Assembly: GCA_037141255.1 (NCBI GenBank)
Contig: JBAXCX010000008.1
Location: forward strand, 1 to 42,715
From: IMCC26207 sp037141255
GTDB lineage: Bacteria > Actinomycetota > Acidimicrobiia > Acidimicrobiales > Microtrichaceae
DNA: 42,715 nt
Direction: 5' to 3'
In this document: piece by piece, positions 1-8,321 of the stretch
Layout of the letters: the number at the start of each line of letters is the position of its first letter
How positions within the stretch are numbered: position 1 is the stretch's first letter
The notes under the pieces: model-generated
Told to the model about the DNA's origin: nothing
The model's input: only the letters and a program-made list of their open reading frames with translations
Databases searched by the model: none
Position numbers and translations under genes: made by a program

Positions 1-938
1 TCAGGTGGAGACACGTGCATATCGCCAGCCATCATGGCTGCGAGAACTCGCCCATCAGGGGCAAGGGCGACTCCGGCACGACAGAGCTTGCGGCCCTTGA
101 AGTTGCCGAAACCACAGCAAGAACCCGAGGGGGCATCCAAGAGAAACTGATCCGAGGAGATACGGCGAATGGACTCAGGTGAACCGACCCTGCCCGAAGC
201 CTTTGCTACCCCTTTGGCTTCGCCTGGGGAGAGGGCGCTGAGTTCTAGGTCGACTCCCGCTGCAGACATTGATTCGATGATTGCATCGCGGAGTTGTTCA
301 TAGCTGACCGGGTGACCAACAACTTGTTCGGCCGTGCAGACGTACTCGGTCATGTCCTTGACGATCTTGTCTTTGAACTTGTCTTCAGGGATTCGCACTA
401 CCTGCAAGTAGGTGGTCAGGTCTGGTGGAGCGAGGTTTAAGAAGCCGCCGATTGAAACACAAGCAACAACGTCTTGGGCAGTGAGGGCACCAAGCTTGCG
501 CCCGTTCCAACGCAGATCCGAGGAGCCCTCGAAGTGCACTTCACTCAGGCCGACGCGGCGCAGAGCGTCAGAGAAAAGCACCTGAAAAGTTGCAAGCAAC
601 GCGTCAAGGTCGTTGGTGTTGACCCCAATAATCTGGATGTCTTTGGGCAGCAGAAAGCCCCACATCATGGAGCACTCGGCCTGATAGTACGCAGTGCCTC
701 CGCCGTAGAAAGAGCGGCGCATGACCGAGATGTTCAGCTCCTCACATTTTTCTAGGTCCAAGGTTGAGTCCACGTCATCGAACCAACCCACATTGAGGTG
801 TGTTTCGCCCCAGATACTGGTTTGCAAGATTGGCCGGCCCTGTTCAAGGACAGAGCGCACGAGCACCGGCATGGTTGCGGCATTCTCATAGGGCCCTTGC
901 CGGCCTAGATCTAGCCATCTCCACTGCTCGCGCTCCAT
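1..938 (-). CDS. Lipoate-protein ligase A-like protein (partial, C-terminus beyond the window)
   Basis: This reading frame runs leftwards without a stop from an ATG at 938 to the window edge, giving at least 312 residues. The start is supported by an AAGGGG ribosome site six bases upstream. The protein has the biotin/lipoate ligase fold signature RRSFYGGGTAYY, followed by NGRKLGAL, whose lysine matches the catalytic lysine of LplA-type enzymes. A C-terminal part ending in AGDMHVSPP looks like the LplA accessory domain. Such enzymes attach lipoate or octanoate to a lysine of carrier domains. No lipoyl-domain protein is visible in this window, so its acceptor is unknown. It diverges from the NTF2-like gene across palindrome site 1, which places it in the same regulon as the catabolic genes. 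The family call is fairly sure; the substrate is not. Confidence 0.75.
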   Translation of the reverse strand, partial: MEREQWRWLDLGRQGPYENAATMPVLVRSVLEQGRPILQTSIWGETHLNVGWFDDVDSTLDLEKCEELNISVMRRSFYGGGTAYYQAECSMMWGFLLPKDIQIIGVNTNDLDALLATFQVLFSDALRRVGLSEVHFEGSSDLRWNGRKLGALTAQDVVACVSIGGFLNLAPPDLTTYLQVVRIPEDKFKDKIVKDMTEYVCTAEQVVGHPVSYEQLRDAIIESMSAAGVDLELSALSPGEAKGVAKASGRVGSPESIRRISSDQFLLDAPSGSCCGFGNFKGRKLCRAGVALAPDGRVLAAMMAGDMHVSPP

Positions 939-978
939 CTAGATCCCCTTGGTCCGCGACTCGCTGTCAGATGTTAGC

Positions 979-992
979 TGACACTCGTGTCA
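979..992. promoter_or_regulatory. Palindromic operator, site 1 (TGACACTCGTGTCA)
   Basis: The arms TGACAC and GTGTCA are exact inverted repeats. The site lies between the divergent lipoate-ligase-like and NTF2-like genes. On the minus strand a TAACAT -10-like hexamer (971-976) starts 2 nt beyond the palindrome. On the plus strand TACGGT (1010-1015) ends six bases before the ATG at 1022. An extra half-site TGTCAG sits at 965-970. It is one of ten copies in the window. The binding protein is not encoded here. Confidence 0.8.
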
Positions 993-1021
993 TGTTTCTT
1001 GGGTTCAGCTACGGTTCTGTT

Positions 1022-1465
1022 ATGGACCAAGACGAGTCACCTGAGCTGAGATCCACAACTGCTGAGGAACTCATCCGGCAGACTCTCGCTCGCTACTGCA
1101 TGTTCTGTGACGATGGCCGCTTCGAGGAGTGGGGTTTGCTTTTCACTGTTGGCACACAGCTACACGTGATGGGCACTACCCACTCCGGAAGGGACAGAGT
1201 GCAGGCGTTTATTGAGGCTGGCCAACCACCAGAACTGCGTGGAAAGCATGTGGTGATCAATCCACTTATTTTGGTCTCGGAGGATGCGAGTTCGGCGCAG
1301 TGCTGGAGTGATTTTCTTTTCGTGAACCGTAAAGGGGTCATTACGACCACCGGCCGGTATCACGATGAACTCGTTGTGGAACCTGATGGTGTGTGGAGAT
1401 TTGCGATTCGAGAGATTGTCTTTACAGGTGAAGAACCACAGCTTCTACAGCCTCCCCCTGCCTAG
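1022..1465 (+). CDS. NTF2-like / SnoaL-like family protein
   Basis: A 147-residue protein with the SnoaL/NTF2-like cone-fold pattern. It has an N-terminal helix with LARYCMFCDDGRFEEWGLLF, and a C-terminal sheet with GRYHDELVVEPDGVWRFAIR. Members include ketosteroid isomerase-like, limonene epoxide hydrolase-like and dehydratase-like enzymes, as well as non-catalytic proteins. Which reaction applies here cannot be told from sequence. The frame stays open further upstream to 800, but that part runs antisense to the lipoate-ligase-like gene and crosses the operator. ATG 1022 is preferred because the frame then matches the family length and the TACGGT hexamer lies six bases upstream, which would give a leaderless transcript. 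ATG 992 is an alternative but overlaps the operator. The gene converges on the synthetase-like gene that ends at 1508. Confidence 0.7.
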   Translation: MDQDESPELRSTTAEELIRQTLARYCMFCDDGRFEEWGLLFTVGTQLHVMGTTHSGRDRVQAFIEAGQPPELRGKHVVINPLILVSEDASSAQCWSDFLFVNRKGVITTTGRYHDELVVEPDGVWRFAIREIVFTGEEPQLLQPPPA

Positions 1466-1467
1466 GC

Positions 1468-1500
1468 GCTGTTGCTCAGGGCTGTTGCTCAGGGCTGTTG
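1468..1500. repeat. Short tandem repeat between convergent genes (13-bp unit, 2.5 copies)
   Basis: The unit GCTGTTGCTCAGG occurs at 1468-1480 and 1481-1493, followed by GCTGTTG at 1494-1500. It begins three bases after the stop of the NTF2-like gene and ends just before the stop of the convergent synthetase-like gene. It looks like a replication-slippage duplication. I see no stable terminator hairpin in it. Confidence 0.8.
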
Positions 1501-1507
1501 TAGTGAG

Positions 1508-3088
1508 TCAGCCCGATCCCGGGTATCCGCCGCCGCCGTACTCTGCATCGAGTGTCTCGTAATCAATCGGCCAACCCAAACGCGGGAGCGGCTCGGTTCG
1601 AAACACAATGCTCTTTGGTTTTTTGTAAGAAGCAATGCGGGACTTCACCAACTCAATCAGCTCAGCCTCGGTGATCTCTGCCCCGTCGTTGAGCACAACG
1701 ATTGCGCAGACTGATTGTCCCCAAGTTGGGTCAGCGATGCCGATGACGGCGGATTCACGAACGGCATCTTGTGCGTTGAGTGCAGCCTCAACCTCGGCGG
1801 GGTAAATATTCTCTGCTGCGGACTTGATGAGTCGACCCTTCGGCCCCACGAAACTCAGCGACCCGTCGAGCTCTCTTCTGCCAAGGTCGTTTGTGTGGTG
1901 CCAACCACCGGCCTGACGGCGCTGCGTTTCTTCGGGGTGATTGCAGTAGGCCGACATGACCTGTGGCCCTGCGGCCACGATTTCCCCTGTCTCACCACTG
2001 GCAACCTCTTGCCCATCCGGGTCGAGGATGCGAACTCTGACCATGGGAGAGGCCCGGCCCGCTGACCCTACGCAGTCACCACCGACAGCATTAAACGTGA
2101 GCATCCCCATGACTTCGGTCTGCCCAAAGCCGGCAGGTTTGACTGCCCAGGGTGAGTCATCCACGGTGATCATCGCATTCCACTCTGGCTTACCGCGAAA
2201 GCTTCGCAGCGTGGAGAGATCATAGGGGGAATTGCCACTTTGATCTGGCGCGTTGAACTCGAGGATTTGATCGATGGTTGGACCCATCAGGAACGCACCC
2301 GTACAGCCTTGGTCTTGAATCAGAGCGCACACTGCCTCGGCCTCAACTCTCGGGAGGAACAAGTTGGTTCCGGCCATCACCAGGGTGGCCAGCGTGGTCA
2401 TCAGGGTCGCAACATGAAACAGCGGACCCGAGTTGAGGTATCGGTAGCTTGCATCGATGCGCTGCAAGTTCGCCATCATCAGACTCTGAATCAGCAGTGC
2501 GTTATGCGAGAGCAGCGCACCGTTGGGAGTCCCAGTGAATGCTGCGGTGTACAACATGAGTACTGGGTCTTCGGCCTTGGGCTGCACAGCGATTGGCCTG
2601 TCTTGTGGATCAATCAGCTGACCCGAGGCCAGAAATGCCTCGTAGCTATCTTCATCTCCCCCCGCTGCTGCGTCATGTTGAAGCCAGATCGCAGAGCTCG
2701 TGGATGCAGCGTCTCGGGCTGCTCGAATGGTGTCGCCAACCTCTTCCTCTTGCCAGATGACTACCGAGGGCTGCGAATCTTGCAGAACGAACGCAGTCTC
2801 ATCTGCGGACTGCCGCCAGTTTGCTATACAGCAGACTGCTCCAAGTTTGGCGGCAGCACCGAGGCACTCAATGATTCGAAAGCTGTTCTGGCCGAGCCAC
2901 AAAATGACGTCGCCCTGGCCCACCCCGGCTTGTGTGAGCGCTGAACTTAGCTGGTTGATTCGGTCGTCCAGCTGTGGCCAGGTCAAGCTCATCTCGCTGT
3001 CTACCGTGGCGAGTCGATCGGGGTAATTACGCCGATGCTCTCGGAAGGTGTCGGCCAAGGTGAAGCTATGAAGTCGTTCTTGATTCAT
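1508..3088 (-). CDS. Acyl-CoA synthetase-like protein with degenerate catalytic motifs
   Basis: A 526-residue member of the ANL adenylating superfamily. The fold is complete in length, but two signatures are altered. The phosphate-binding loop, normally YTSGTTGxPKG, reads YTAAFTGTPNG at residues 180-190. The C-terminal A10 motif, normally PRxxxGKxxK with the catalytic lysine, reads LPRLGWPIDYE, and the tail ends in GGGGYPGSG without the lysine. The core signatures GRLIKSAAENIYPAEVE and the hinge region are recognisable. It may not adenylate in the usual way; it could act as a CoA-ester-handling or partner protein. The start is placed at ATG 3088 because AGGA lies seven bases upstream; an in-frame TTG at 3103 is less likely. 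It is the last gene of the SDR-synthetase operon, 52 bp after the canonical synthetase. Confidence 0.8.
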   Translation of the reverse strand: MNQERLHSFTLADTFREHRRNYPDRLATVDSEMSLTWPQLDDRINQLSSALTQAGVGQGDVILWLGQNSFRIIECLGAAAKLGAVCCIANWRQSADETAFVLQDSQPSVVIWQEEEVGDTIRAARDAASTSSAIWLQHDAAAGGDEDSYEAFLASGQLIDPQDRPIAVQPKAEDPVLMLYTAAFTGTPNGALLSHNALLIQSLMMANLQRIDASYRYLNSGPLFHVATLMTTLATLVMAGTNLFLPRVEAEAVCALIQDQGCTGAFLMGPTIDQILEFNAPDQSGNSPYDLSTLRSFRGKPEWNAMITVDDSPWAVKPAGFGQTEVMGMLTFNAVGGDCVGSAGRASPMVRVRILDPDGQEVASGETGEIVAAGPQVMSAYCNHPEETQRRQAGGWHHTNDLGRRELDGSLSFVGPKGRLIKSAAENIYPAEVEAALNAQDAVRESAVIGIADPTWGQSVCAIVVLNDGAEITEAELIELVKSRIASYKKPKSIVFRTEPLPRLGWPIDYETLDAEYGGGGYPGSG

Positions 3089-3140
3089 GGAAATATCCTG
3101 CAATCTTCGTCTGGTCGGGTCTGGTCTGGTCTGCTTCGCT

Positions 3141-4637
3141 TCAAGTCGGGAGAGCGGGTAACTCGCGCTTGAGGACTTTGCCCGTTGGGTTGCGAGGTAA
3201 CTCGTCTAAGAAGGTGATGACGCGTGGGACTTTGTAATCAGCAAGTCGCTCGCCGCAGAACGCGATGATTGACTCAGAGTCGGGAGTTGCTCCCGCTCGA
3301 AGCACCACCCATGCTCCGACGTCTTCACCGAGCACCTCGTGCGCAACAGCAGCCACAGCGGCCTCGGCAATATCTGGATGTTCGTAGAGAACCGTCTCGA
3401 CATCGGTGGCGTACACGTTGTTTCCGCCGCGAATGATGACCTCTTTGGCACGGCCAACGATGTACAGATAGCCGTCCTCATCTAGTCGGCCAAGGTCGCC
3501 ACTGTGCAGCCAGCCGTTCTGCCAGGTGGCTGCCGAGGCAGCGGGGTCTTTGAAGTACTCGCGTTGCGAGTCCCCAACACCAATAAGAATCTCGCCGATC
3601 TGCCCGGCTGTAACTTCAGCACCATCTTCATCGGCGATCCGGATCTTGGTACCCATGGGTATTCCTACCGACCCGGGCCTTCGTTCAACCTCTTCTTTGG
3701 GCAGGTAGGTGAACGAGGTTCCCGACTCAGTCATTGAGTAGTTGTTCGTGACCGAGGCCTCGGGCAGCAGTTCCGCTAGGCGGCGATGTAGGCCTGCAGG
3801 CAGCGGTGCTGACCCGATCGAGACCAACTGCAAGCTCGATAGATCGGCGTCAGCGATGCGCTGGTGGCTCATTAAGAGCTGTGCGGTTGCTGGTACCAAA
3901 AAGGCCATCGTGGGTCGGCGCTCTTCAACCGTATCGAGCCAATTGCCAGCATCGAATTTGGACTGATACAGCGTGGTCATGCCCATCTTCATCGGGTTAT
4001 AGATGAAGCTCAGGCCAGCGAAGGTGAACAGCGGCGAACTGTGCAGCCAGGCCTTGGAACTCCACTCGGGGGTGCCGTTCGCAATGATGTGAAGGCCGCA
4101 GTGGCGCACGGCGATCCCCTTGGGAATACCCGTCGTGCCAGAGGTGTACATGATGTCGGCTAGGTCGTCATCGCCGACGGGAACTCGAAACGAAGCATCT
4201 GACTCGCCTGCAGCCTCAGGCCAAGATCCCTCTGTTGCTTCAAGGATGATTCGCAGTGAGGGAATCGACTCGGAGCGAGCGGCCTCAAGCGAAGCACGCA
4301 GCGTGGTTGAGGTAAGAGTCGCCGTTGGCTCGGCATGGCCGAGAACGGTGGCCAACTCGCGAGTTGAGAGCCGCGTGTTGGTGGGCACGGCAACAGCGGC
4401 GGCTTTGTGAATTGCTGCATAGGCGATGATCCACGCGAAGACCTGAGTGGTCTCGAGATACAAAGCAACTCGATCTCCAGGGGCTACTCCTGAAACCACT
4501 AACTGCCGGGCTAAGCGATTGGACTCTGCCTCCCACTCAAGAAAACTCAGTGAGTTTCCAGTTCGGAGATCTACATACGCCTGTTTTTCGCCGTAGGTGC
4601 TCGCCATATAACTGAGCTGATCAATGAGAAGTGCCAT
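3141..4637 (-). CDS. Acyl-CoA synthetase (FadD-like, AMP-forming)
   Basis: A 498-residue adenylating enzyme that would convert a free acid and CoA to an acyl-CoA through an acyl-AMP. All motifs are intact. The phosphate loop MYTSGTTGIPKG lies around residues 163-174. NNYSMTESG, WLHSGDLGRLDEDGY and IIRGGNNVYATDVE follow. The A10 motif is NPTGKVLKREL, with the catalytic lysine near 487. The frame is open further upstream to 4721, but that stretch lies inside the SDR gene. ATG 4637, seven bases after the SDR stop, gives the normal N-terminus. It is the middle gene of a leftward operon (SDR, this gene, degenerate synthetase) from site 2. The acid it activates is unknown. Confidence 0.9.
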   Translation of the reverse strand: MALLIDQLSYMASTYGEKQAYVDLRTGNSLSFLEWEAESNRLARQLVVSGVAPGDRVALYLETTQVFAWIIAYAAIHKAAAVAVPTNTRLSTRELATVLGHAEPTATLTSTTLRASLEAARSESIPSLRIILEATEGSWPEAAGESDASFRVPVGDDDLADIMYTSGTTGIPKGIAVRHCGLHIIANGTPEWSSKAWLHSSPLFTFAGLSFIYNPMKMGMTTLYQSKFDAGNWLDTVEERRPTMAFLVPATAQLLMSHQRIADADLSSLQLVSIGSAPLPAGLHRRLAELLPEASVTNNYSMTESGTSFTYLPKEEVERRPGSVGIPMGTKIRIADEDGAEVTAGQIGEILIGVGDSQREYFKDPAASAATWQNGWLHSGDLGRLDEDGYLYIVGRAKEVIIRGGNNVYATDVETVLYEHPDIAEAAVAAVAHEVLGEDVGAWVVLRAGATPDSESIIAFCGERLADYKVPRVITFLDELPRNPTGKVLKRELPALPT

Positions 4638-4644
4638 GGCTGGG

Positions 4645-5538
4645 CTATTCACCAAATCCCATGGCGGGTCGCCCCGTGGAATGCTCGCCAAAAAGCTCGG
4701 CAGACTTGGCTTGTAACTCATCCACCGTCCACTGCTGGCCCGAATTATCGATACGGCCGATGCGATGCCACCCAGACATCAGATGCACTTTGTCTCCGTT
4801 GACCACAAAGACCTGCCCCGTAATTCCAGCTGACTGCTCGGCAGCAATCCAAGCGACAACCGGTGCAATATTTGCTGGGTCCCACTCATCAAAGGCGCCC
4901 TCCTCAGGCAGGAGTGAGCCAAGGACGCTCTCGGTCATCCGAGTGCGAGCACGAGGAGCAATTGCGTTAACAGTGACTCCGTACTTGTGCAGTTCTCGGG
5001 CAAGCACAACAGTCATTGCCGCAATCCCAGCTTTTGCCGAGGCATAGTTAATCTGCCCCGCAAGTCCATACAGCCCCGACTCCGAAGCAGTATTGATGAT
5101 GCGGCCAGAGACCCCTGACTCGCCAGCCTTTGATCGGTCCCGCCAGTGGCACCCGGCAAAGTGCGCGCAGGCAGCGTGGCCTTTGAGGTGCACTCGAATC
5201 ACGTCATCCCACTGCTGCTCGTTCAGCGAGAAGCTCATAGCGTCACGGATGATTCCAGCGTTATTCACTAATACGTCAAGCTGCCCAAATTCACGAACGG
5301 TTGCAGCTACCGCCTGTTCTGCTCCGGACCAAGTTGCAATATCGGCAGTGTTCGGAGCTGCAGACCCTCCTGCTGCGGTGATTTCCTCGACTACCTCTTG
5401 AGAGAGTTCCGAATCGACGTCATTCACCATGACCTTGGCGCCAAGGGCTGCGAGGCACAGCGCCTCTCCTCGGCCAATGCCCCGCCCGGCGCCCGTAACG
5501 AGCACTGAGCGTCCAAGAAGAAGTTGATCGGTTTGCAT
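4645..5538 (-). CDS. Short-chain dehydrogenase/reductase (hydroxyacyl-CoA or hydroxysteroid type)
   Basis: A 297-residue classical SDR that would oxidise a hydroxyl to a ketone with NAD(P). The nucleotide-binding motif TGAGRGIG is at 15-22, NNAG at 92-95, and the catalytic residues are in NTASESG plus Tyr165-x3-Lys169 (NYASAK). The sequence around the active site is nearly the same as in the SDR at 31680, so the two are paralogues, both like the (3R)-hydroxyacyl-CoA/17-beta-HSD group of actinobacterial lipid clusters. The frame is open to 6042, but that part overlaps the thiolase gene and the operator. ATG 5538 with an upstream GGAG is the sound start. It is the first gene of the leftward operon from site 2. 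Confidence 0.85.
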   Translation of the reverse strand: MQTDQLLLGRSVLVTGAGRGIGRGEALCLAALGAKVMVNDVDSELSQEVVEEITAAGGSAAPNTADIATWSGAEQAVAATVREFGQLDVLVNNAGIIRDAMSFSLNEQQWDDVIRVHLKGHAACAHFAGCHWRDRSKAGESGVSGRIINTASESGLYGLAGQINYASAKAGIAAMTVVLARELHKYGVTVNAIAPRARTRMTESVLGSLLPEEGAFDEWDPANIAPVVAWIAAEQSAGITGQVFVVNGDKVHLMSGWHRIGRIDNSGQQWTVDELQAKSAELFGEHSTGRPAMGFGE

Positions 5539-5598
5539 AAGCGCTTCGCTCCTGATTCGGCTGCTCCCCGGCAGCGTAGGAATCGTAGCCATCTCTGC

Positions 5599-5612
5599 TG
5601 ACGCGTGTGTCA
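5599..5612. promoter_or_regulatory. Palindromic operator, site 2 (TGACGCGTGTGTCA)
   Basis: A copy of the shared palindrome between the divergent SDR and thiolase genes, flanked by C and G as in most copies. On the plus strand TAGGAT (5615-5620) begins exactly 2 nt after the palindrome and is a good -10 candidate for the thiolase. On the minus strand a TACGAT hexamer lies about 14 bases beyond the site, toward the SDR. Confidence 0.8.
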
Positions 5613-5652
5613 GGTAGGATCTGACCCTTGCCGAAACGGGGGTATCTACAAC

Positions 5653-6867
5653 ATGGCGAATCAGACTGAATCGGGCGATATTTCCCCGACCATGCCAGTA
5701 ATCCTGAGCGCATGTCGCACGCCGATTACTGATTCTTATAAGGGCTCGCTGGCCAGCGTGGACGTTCGTGACTTGGCCGCATTGGTGGTCACTGAGTCGA
5801 TTCGGCGAGCGGGTATCGATGCAGCGCTTGTGGACGATGTGGTGCTCGGTGAGGTGTTGCAGGGCGGCGGATGTATTGCGCGTTACGCAGCCATCGCGGC
5901 GGGTCTGCCCGCTGACACTCCTGGGCTCTCGATGAACCGGCAATGTGCCTCTGGACTGTCTGCCGTCTCTGTTGCGGCGGCGAGCATTGCTGCTGGGATG
6001 GATGAGGTGGTGGTGGCTGGCGGTGCCGAAAACATGACGCAATCCCCGCTGACCTATCGCAAGGCGCCGTACCCGTACGGCGCACCTGAGCAGTTCATTT
6101 CACCCTCACATCCTGACACTGCAGATGCACCAAATATGAACATGATGGTCACGGTCGGCGAGAACACGGCTCGGGAGCTCGGTATTACTCGCGAGCAGGT
6201 CGATCAGTGGGCTTGGGACTCCCATCGTAAAGCAGTCGCTGCGATGGCAGAGGGCCGCTTTGTTGATGAGATCGTTCCCGTGTCCGTTCCCGGTATGGGC
6301 GGCACCGTGTCGGTAATTGATACCGATGAGCACCCCCGAGCGAATTCCACGCTCGAGAAACTTGGGTCGCTTCGGGTTCTGTCCGGGTGGCCTGACGGAG
6401 TGGTCACGGCGGGCAACTCCTCACCGCTCAATGATGGTGCAGCAGCACTAGTTGTGGCCTCGGCCGCAAAAGCACAGCAAGAGGGGATCGAGCCGCTTGC
6501 CCGGATCAGATCTTGGGCCGCTGCAGGTGTTGACCCAGCTCGAACAGGCCTAGCTCCAACGGTCGCAATTCCGCGAGCACTACATCGAGCAGGCCTCACA
6601 CTCGAAGATATTGACCTGATTGAAATTAACGAGGCCTTTGCTTCGATGACCGTTGGGACTATTGAAGTTCTCGGCATCGACCCGGCAAAGGTCAACGTGA
6701 ACGGCGGCGCAATTGCGCTGGGTCACCCCGTTGCCGCATCGGGAGCGCGGCTCGTGGTGACCATGGTGTACGAGCTTCGTCGCCGCGGCGGCGGTACTGG
6801 CGTAGTCGCCCTGTGCGCAGGTGGAGGCATGGGTGCTGCCATGGTGATTGAAGTTCCCGACTGCTAG
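5653..6867 (+). CDS. Acetyl-CoA C-acyltransferase (thiolase, beta-oxidation type)
   Basis: A 404-residue classical thiolase that would cleave a 3-ketoacyl-CoA with CoA to release acetyl-CoA (or propionyl-CoA). The nucleophile is Cys98 in NRQCASGLSAV. NEAFAS, His358 in ALGHPVAASG and Cys388 in CAGGGMG complete the active site. Unlike the other thiolase-fold proteins in this window, it has every catalytic residue of the degradative/biosynthetic thiolase class. ATG 5653 is chosen because a CGGGGG stretch lies upstream and the earlier open frame overlaps the operator. It forms a one-gene unit that converges on the PaaK-like gene. Confidence 0.92.
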   Translation: MANQTESGDISPTMPVILSACRTPITDSYKGSLASVDVRDLAALVVTESIRRAGIDAALVDDVVLGEVLQGGGCIARYAAIAAGLPADTPGLSMNRQCASGLSAVSVAAASIAAGMDEVVVAGGAENMTQSPLTYRKAPYPYGAPEQFISPSHPDTADAPNMNMMVTVGENTARELGITREQVDQWAWDSHRKAVAAMAEGRFVDEIVPVSVPGMGGTVSVIDTDEHPRANSTLEKLGSLRVLSGWPDGVVTAGNSSPLNDGAAALVVASAAKAQQEGIEPLARIRSWAAAGVDPARTGLAPTVAIPRALHRAGLTLEDIDLIEINEAFASMTVGTIEVLGIDPAKVNVNGGAIALGHPVAASGARLVVTMVYELRRRGGGTGVVALCAGGGMGAAMVIEVPDC

Positions 6868-6873
6868 CTGGCC

Positions 6874-6895
6874 GGTGCTGACTAGGTGCTGACTA
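6874..6895. repeat. 11-bp tandem duplication at a convergent gene end
   Basis: GGTGCTGACTA occurs twice in direct succession at 6874-6884 and 6885-6895. The second copy includes the stop codon of the minus-strand PaaK-like gene (6893-6895). The first copy would supply a second TAG just downstream. It is probably a slippage duplication without function. Confidence 0.75.
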
Positions 6896-8215
6896 GGCCT
6901 CCACGACCCGCTTGAGCTTGTAACCCGATCTTGGAAGAGTCTCTCGATCAAGCACCGATACCTCGGCTTGCATCTGAAGTTCATCACGAACAACTGCGCA
7001 GATCTGATTATTGATCTGCTCCTTATCTCCACCAGATACGCCTACTTCTATGCGGATTTGAAGCGGTCCTTGGGTTCCCTGTGGGTTCACCACCACAAAC
7101 TCCAAGGTGGGGTCAACCAATTGCGGCACCCCGCTTGCCAGCACACGTTCAAGGTCGGTCACCTGAAAGTGCACACCTTGGCAAGAGAGCAAGTCTTTGA
7201 ATCGCCCGCCCCAAAATCCCCGCTTGGTGGTCTCGCCTGTGGGGCATGGCGAACTATCAAACATTGCTGCCTCTTCAAGGTCATAGCGAAGCAGACCGTT
7301 GTCTCGGTCGAGTGTGGTGACGACTAGGTTGCCCCACTGCCCTTCGGGCACGTCTGTGCCCGTATCGGGGTTGATTGCTTGGACAATCGCCCAGTCCTCA
7401 TGGATATGCGCCCCATCGCTCACGTTGTTGGGCCCACCGATAAACCCGTAGCACTCAAAGCCAGCAGTCATCAACGGCATGAGTCCGCGACCAAAGCCCC
7501 CCATCTGAAAGTCAGGGAAACCGCAATCCACTTTGAGGTCCACGCCGAGCTTGGCTGCTACCTCTTGGAAGCGGTGTTGAGACAGCGTGACCATCGAGAG
7601 GTCGGGGTGAATCCGCTGCCACATCCGGATTCCTTGTTCGGCCAACTCATCGGTGTCTGGTGGGGCCACCCACAAGTTTAAGAAGCCAAAGTATTCAAGG
7701 GTTCCCGACAGCATCAGGCCGCCGCCGTACAGGTACGCCGGATGGCTGTGGGTCACGATTTGCCCAGGGCGCCAGCCGTTACGCCACCAGTTTCTAGCCG
7801 CAGATTCGTACTCAACCCAAAGGTCGTGGCGGGTCAGGATGGTGACGGTGGGCGTACCCGTGGTTCCTGTGGATTGCCCGACGCGTACACAGTCATGGAT
7901 CGAGGTGAATCGATAGTCGCCGAGTGGGGGATGTTCAGACTCGGAGTCTCGGAGGTCTTGTTTGAGCGTGGTCGGAATGGAGTTCAGATCTTCCAAACTG
8001 TTGATGTCGCCAGGGCCCGTTACCCCAGCAGACTCAAGCTTGCGGCGAAACAATCCAACATTGGAATCGAACACCTTTCCCACCATGGTGCGCAGACGAT
8101 GCAGTTGAAGTTCCTTGCGCTTTGCAGGGTCCATTGTTTGCATCTCTGGGTCCCAGTGAGCTTGGTCAAGGGAGCGTGTTGGTGGTCCGAGGACCTCGGG
8201 ACCGTAAGACGGCAT
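6893..8215 (-). CDS. Phenylacetate-CoA ligase-like (PaaK-family) adenylating enzyme
   Basis: A 440-residue protein that resembles PaaK rather than FadD in length and layout. The N-terminus has MDPAKRKELQLHRLRTMV. The nucleotide loop QSTGTTGTPT is near 114-123. LLRYDLEE and GRFKDLLSCQG are in the C-terminal part, and the end is LPRSGYKLKRVVEA with the expected lysine. PaaK-type enzymes activate aryl-acetic or other ring acids to CoA thioesters. The substrate here is unknown. The start is ATG 8215: GGAGGA lies five to six bases upstream, and the open frame beyond it crosses the operator. It is a single-gene unit read leftward from site 3. Confidence 0.85.
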   Translation of the reverse strand: MPSYGPEVLGPPTRSLDQAHWDPEMQTMDPAKRKELQLHRLRTMVGKVFDSNVGLFRRKLESAGVTGPGDINSLEDLNSIPTTLKQDLRDSESEHPPLGDYRFTSIHDCVRVGQSTGTTGTPTVTILTRHDLWVEYESAARNWWRNGWRPGQIVTHSHPAYLYGGGLMLSGTLEYFGFLNLWVAPPDTDELAEQGIRMWQRIHPDLSMVTLSQHRFQEVAAKLGVDLKVDCGFPDFQMGGFGRGLMPLMTAGFECYGFIGGPNNVSDGAHIHEDWAIVQAINPDTGTDVPEGQWGNLVVTTLDRDNGLLRYDLEEAAMFDSSPCPTGETTKRGFWGGRFKDLLSCQGVHFQVTDLERVLASGVPQLVDPTLEFVVVNPQGTQGPLQIRIEVGVSGGDKEQINNQICAVVRDELQMQAEVSVLDRETLPRSGYKLKRVVEA

Positions 8216-8268
8216 CTTTTCCTCCATGGCGGATGTGGTGTCTGCGTTGACAGGATACGCTCCCAAAC

Positions 8269-8282
8269 TGACGTGTGTGTCA
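8269..8282. promoter_or_regulatory. Palindromic operator, site 3 (TGACGTGTGTGTCA)
   Basis: A copy of the shared palindrome, preceded by C and followed by G, midway between the divergent PaaK-like and FGGY kinase genes. A TATCCT hexamer (minus strand, 8252-8257) could serve the PaaK-like gene. No clear TANNNT lies at the usual 2-nt spacing on the plus side. Confidence 0.75.
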
Positions 8283-8321
8283 GGTTTTGCTAGGGGCTGT
8301 TCCTCGGGGGGTGGCGAGCGA

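Noticed and set aside
800..1021. N-terminal extension of the NTF2-like reading frame
   Set aside because: It lies antisense to the well-supported lipoate-ligase-like gene and crosses operator site 1, and the family does not have such an extension.
2240..2944. A 234-codon plus-strand open frame
   Set aside because: It is antisense to the acyl-CoA synthetase-like gene and has no recognisable domain or operon context.
3104..3140. GTCTGGTC-rich stretch between two synthetase genes as a regulatory repeat
   Set aside because: It is short low-complexity sequence without dyad symmetry and does not match the shared operator. The genes read as one transcript.
5539..6042. Long N-terminal extension of the SDR frame
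   Set aside because: It overlaps the thiolase gene on the other strand and operator site 2. The Rossmann fold starts properly after ATG 5538.
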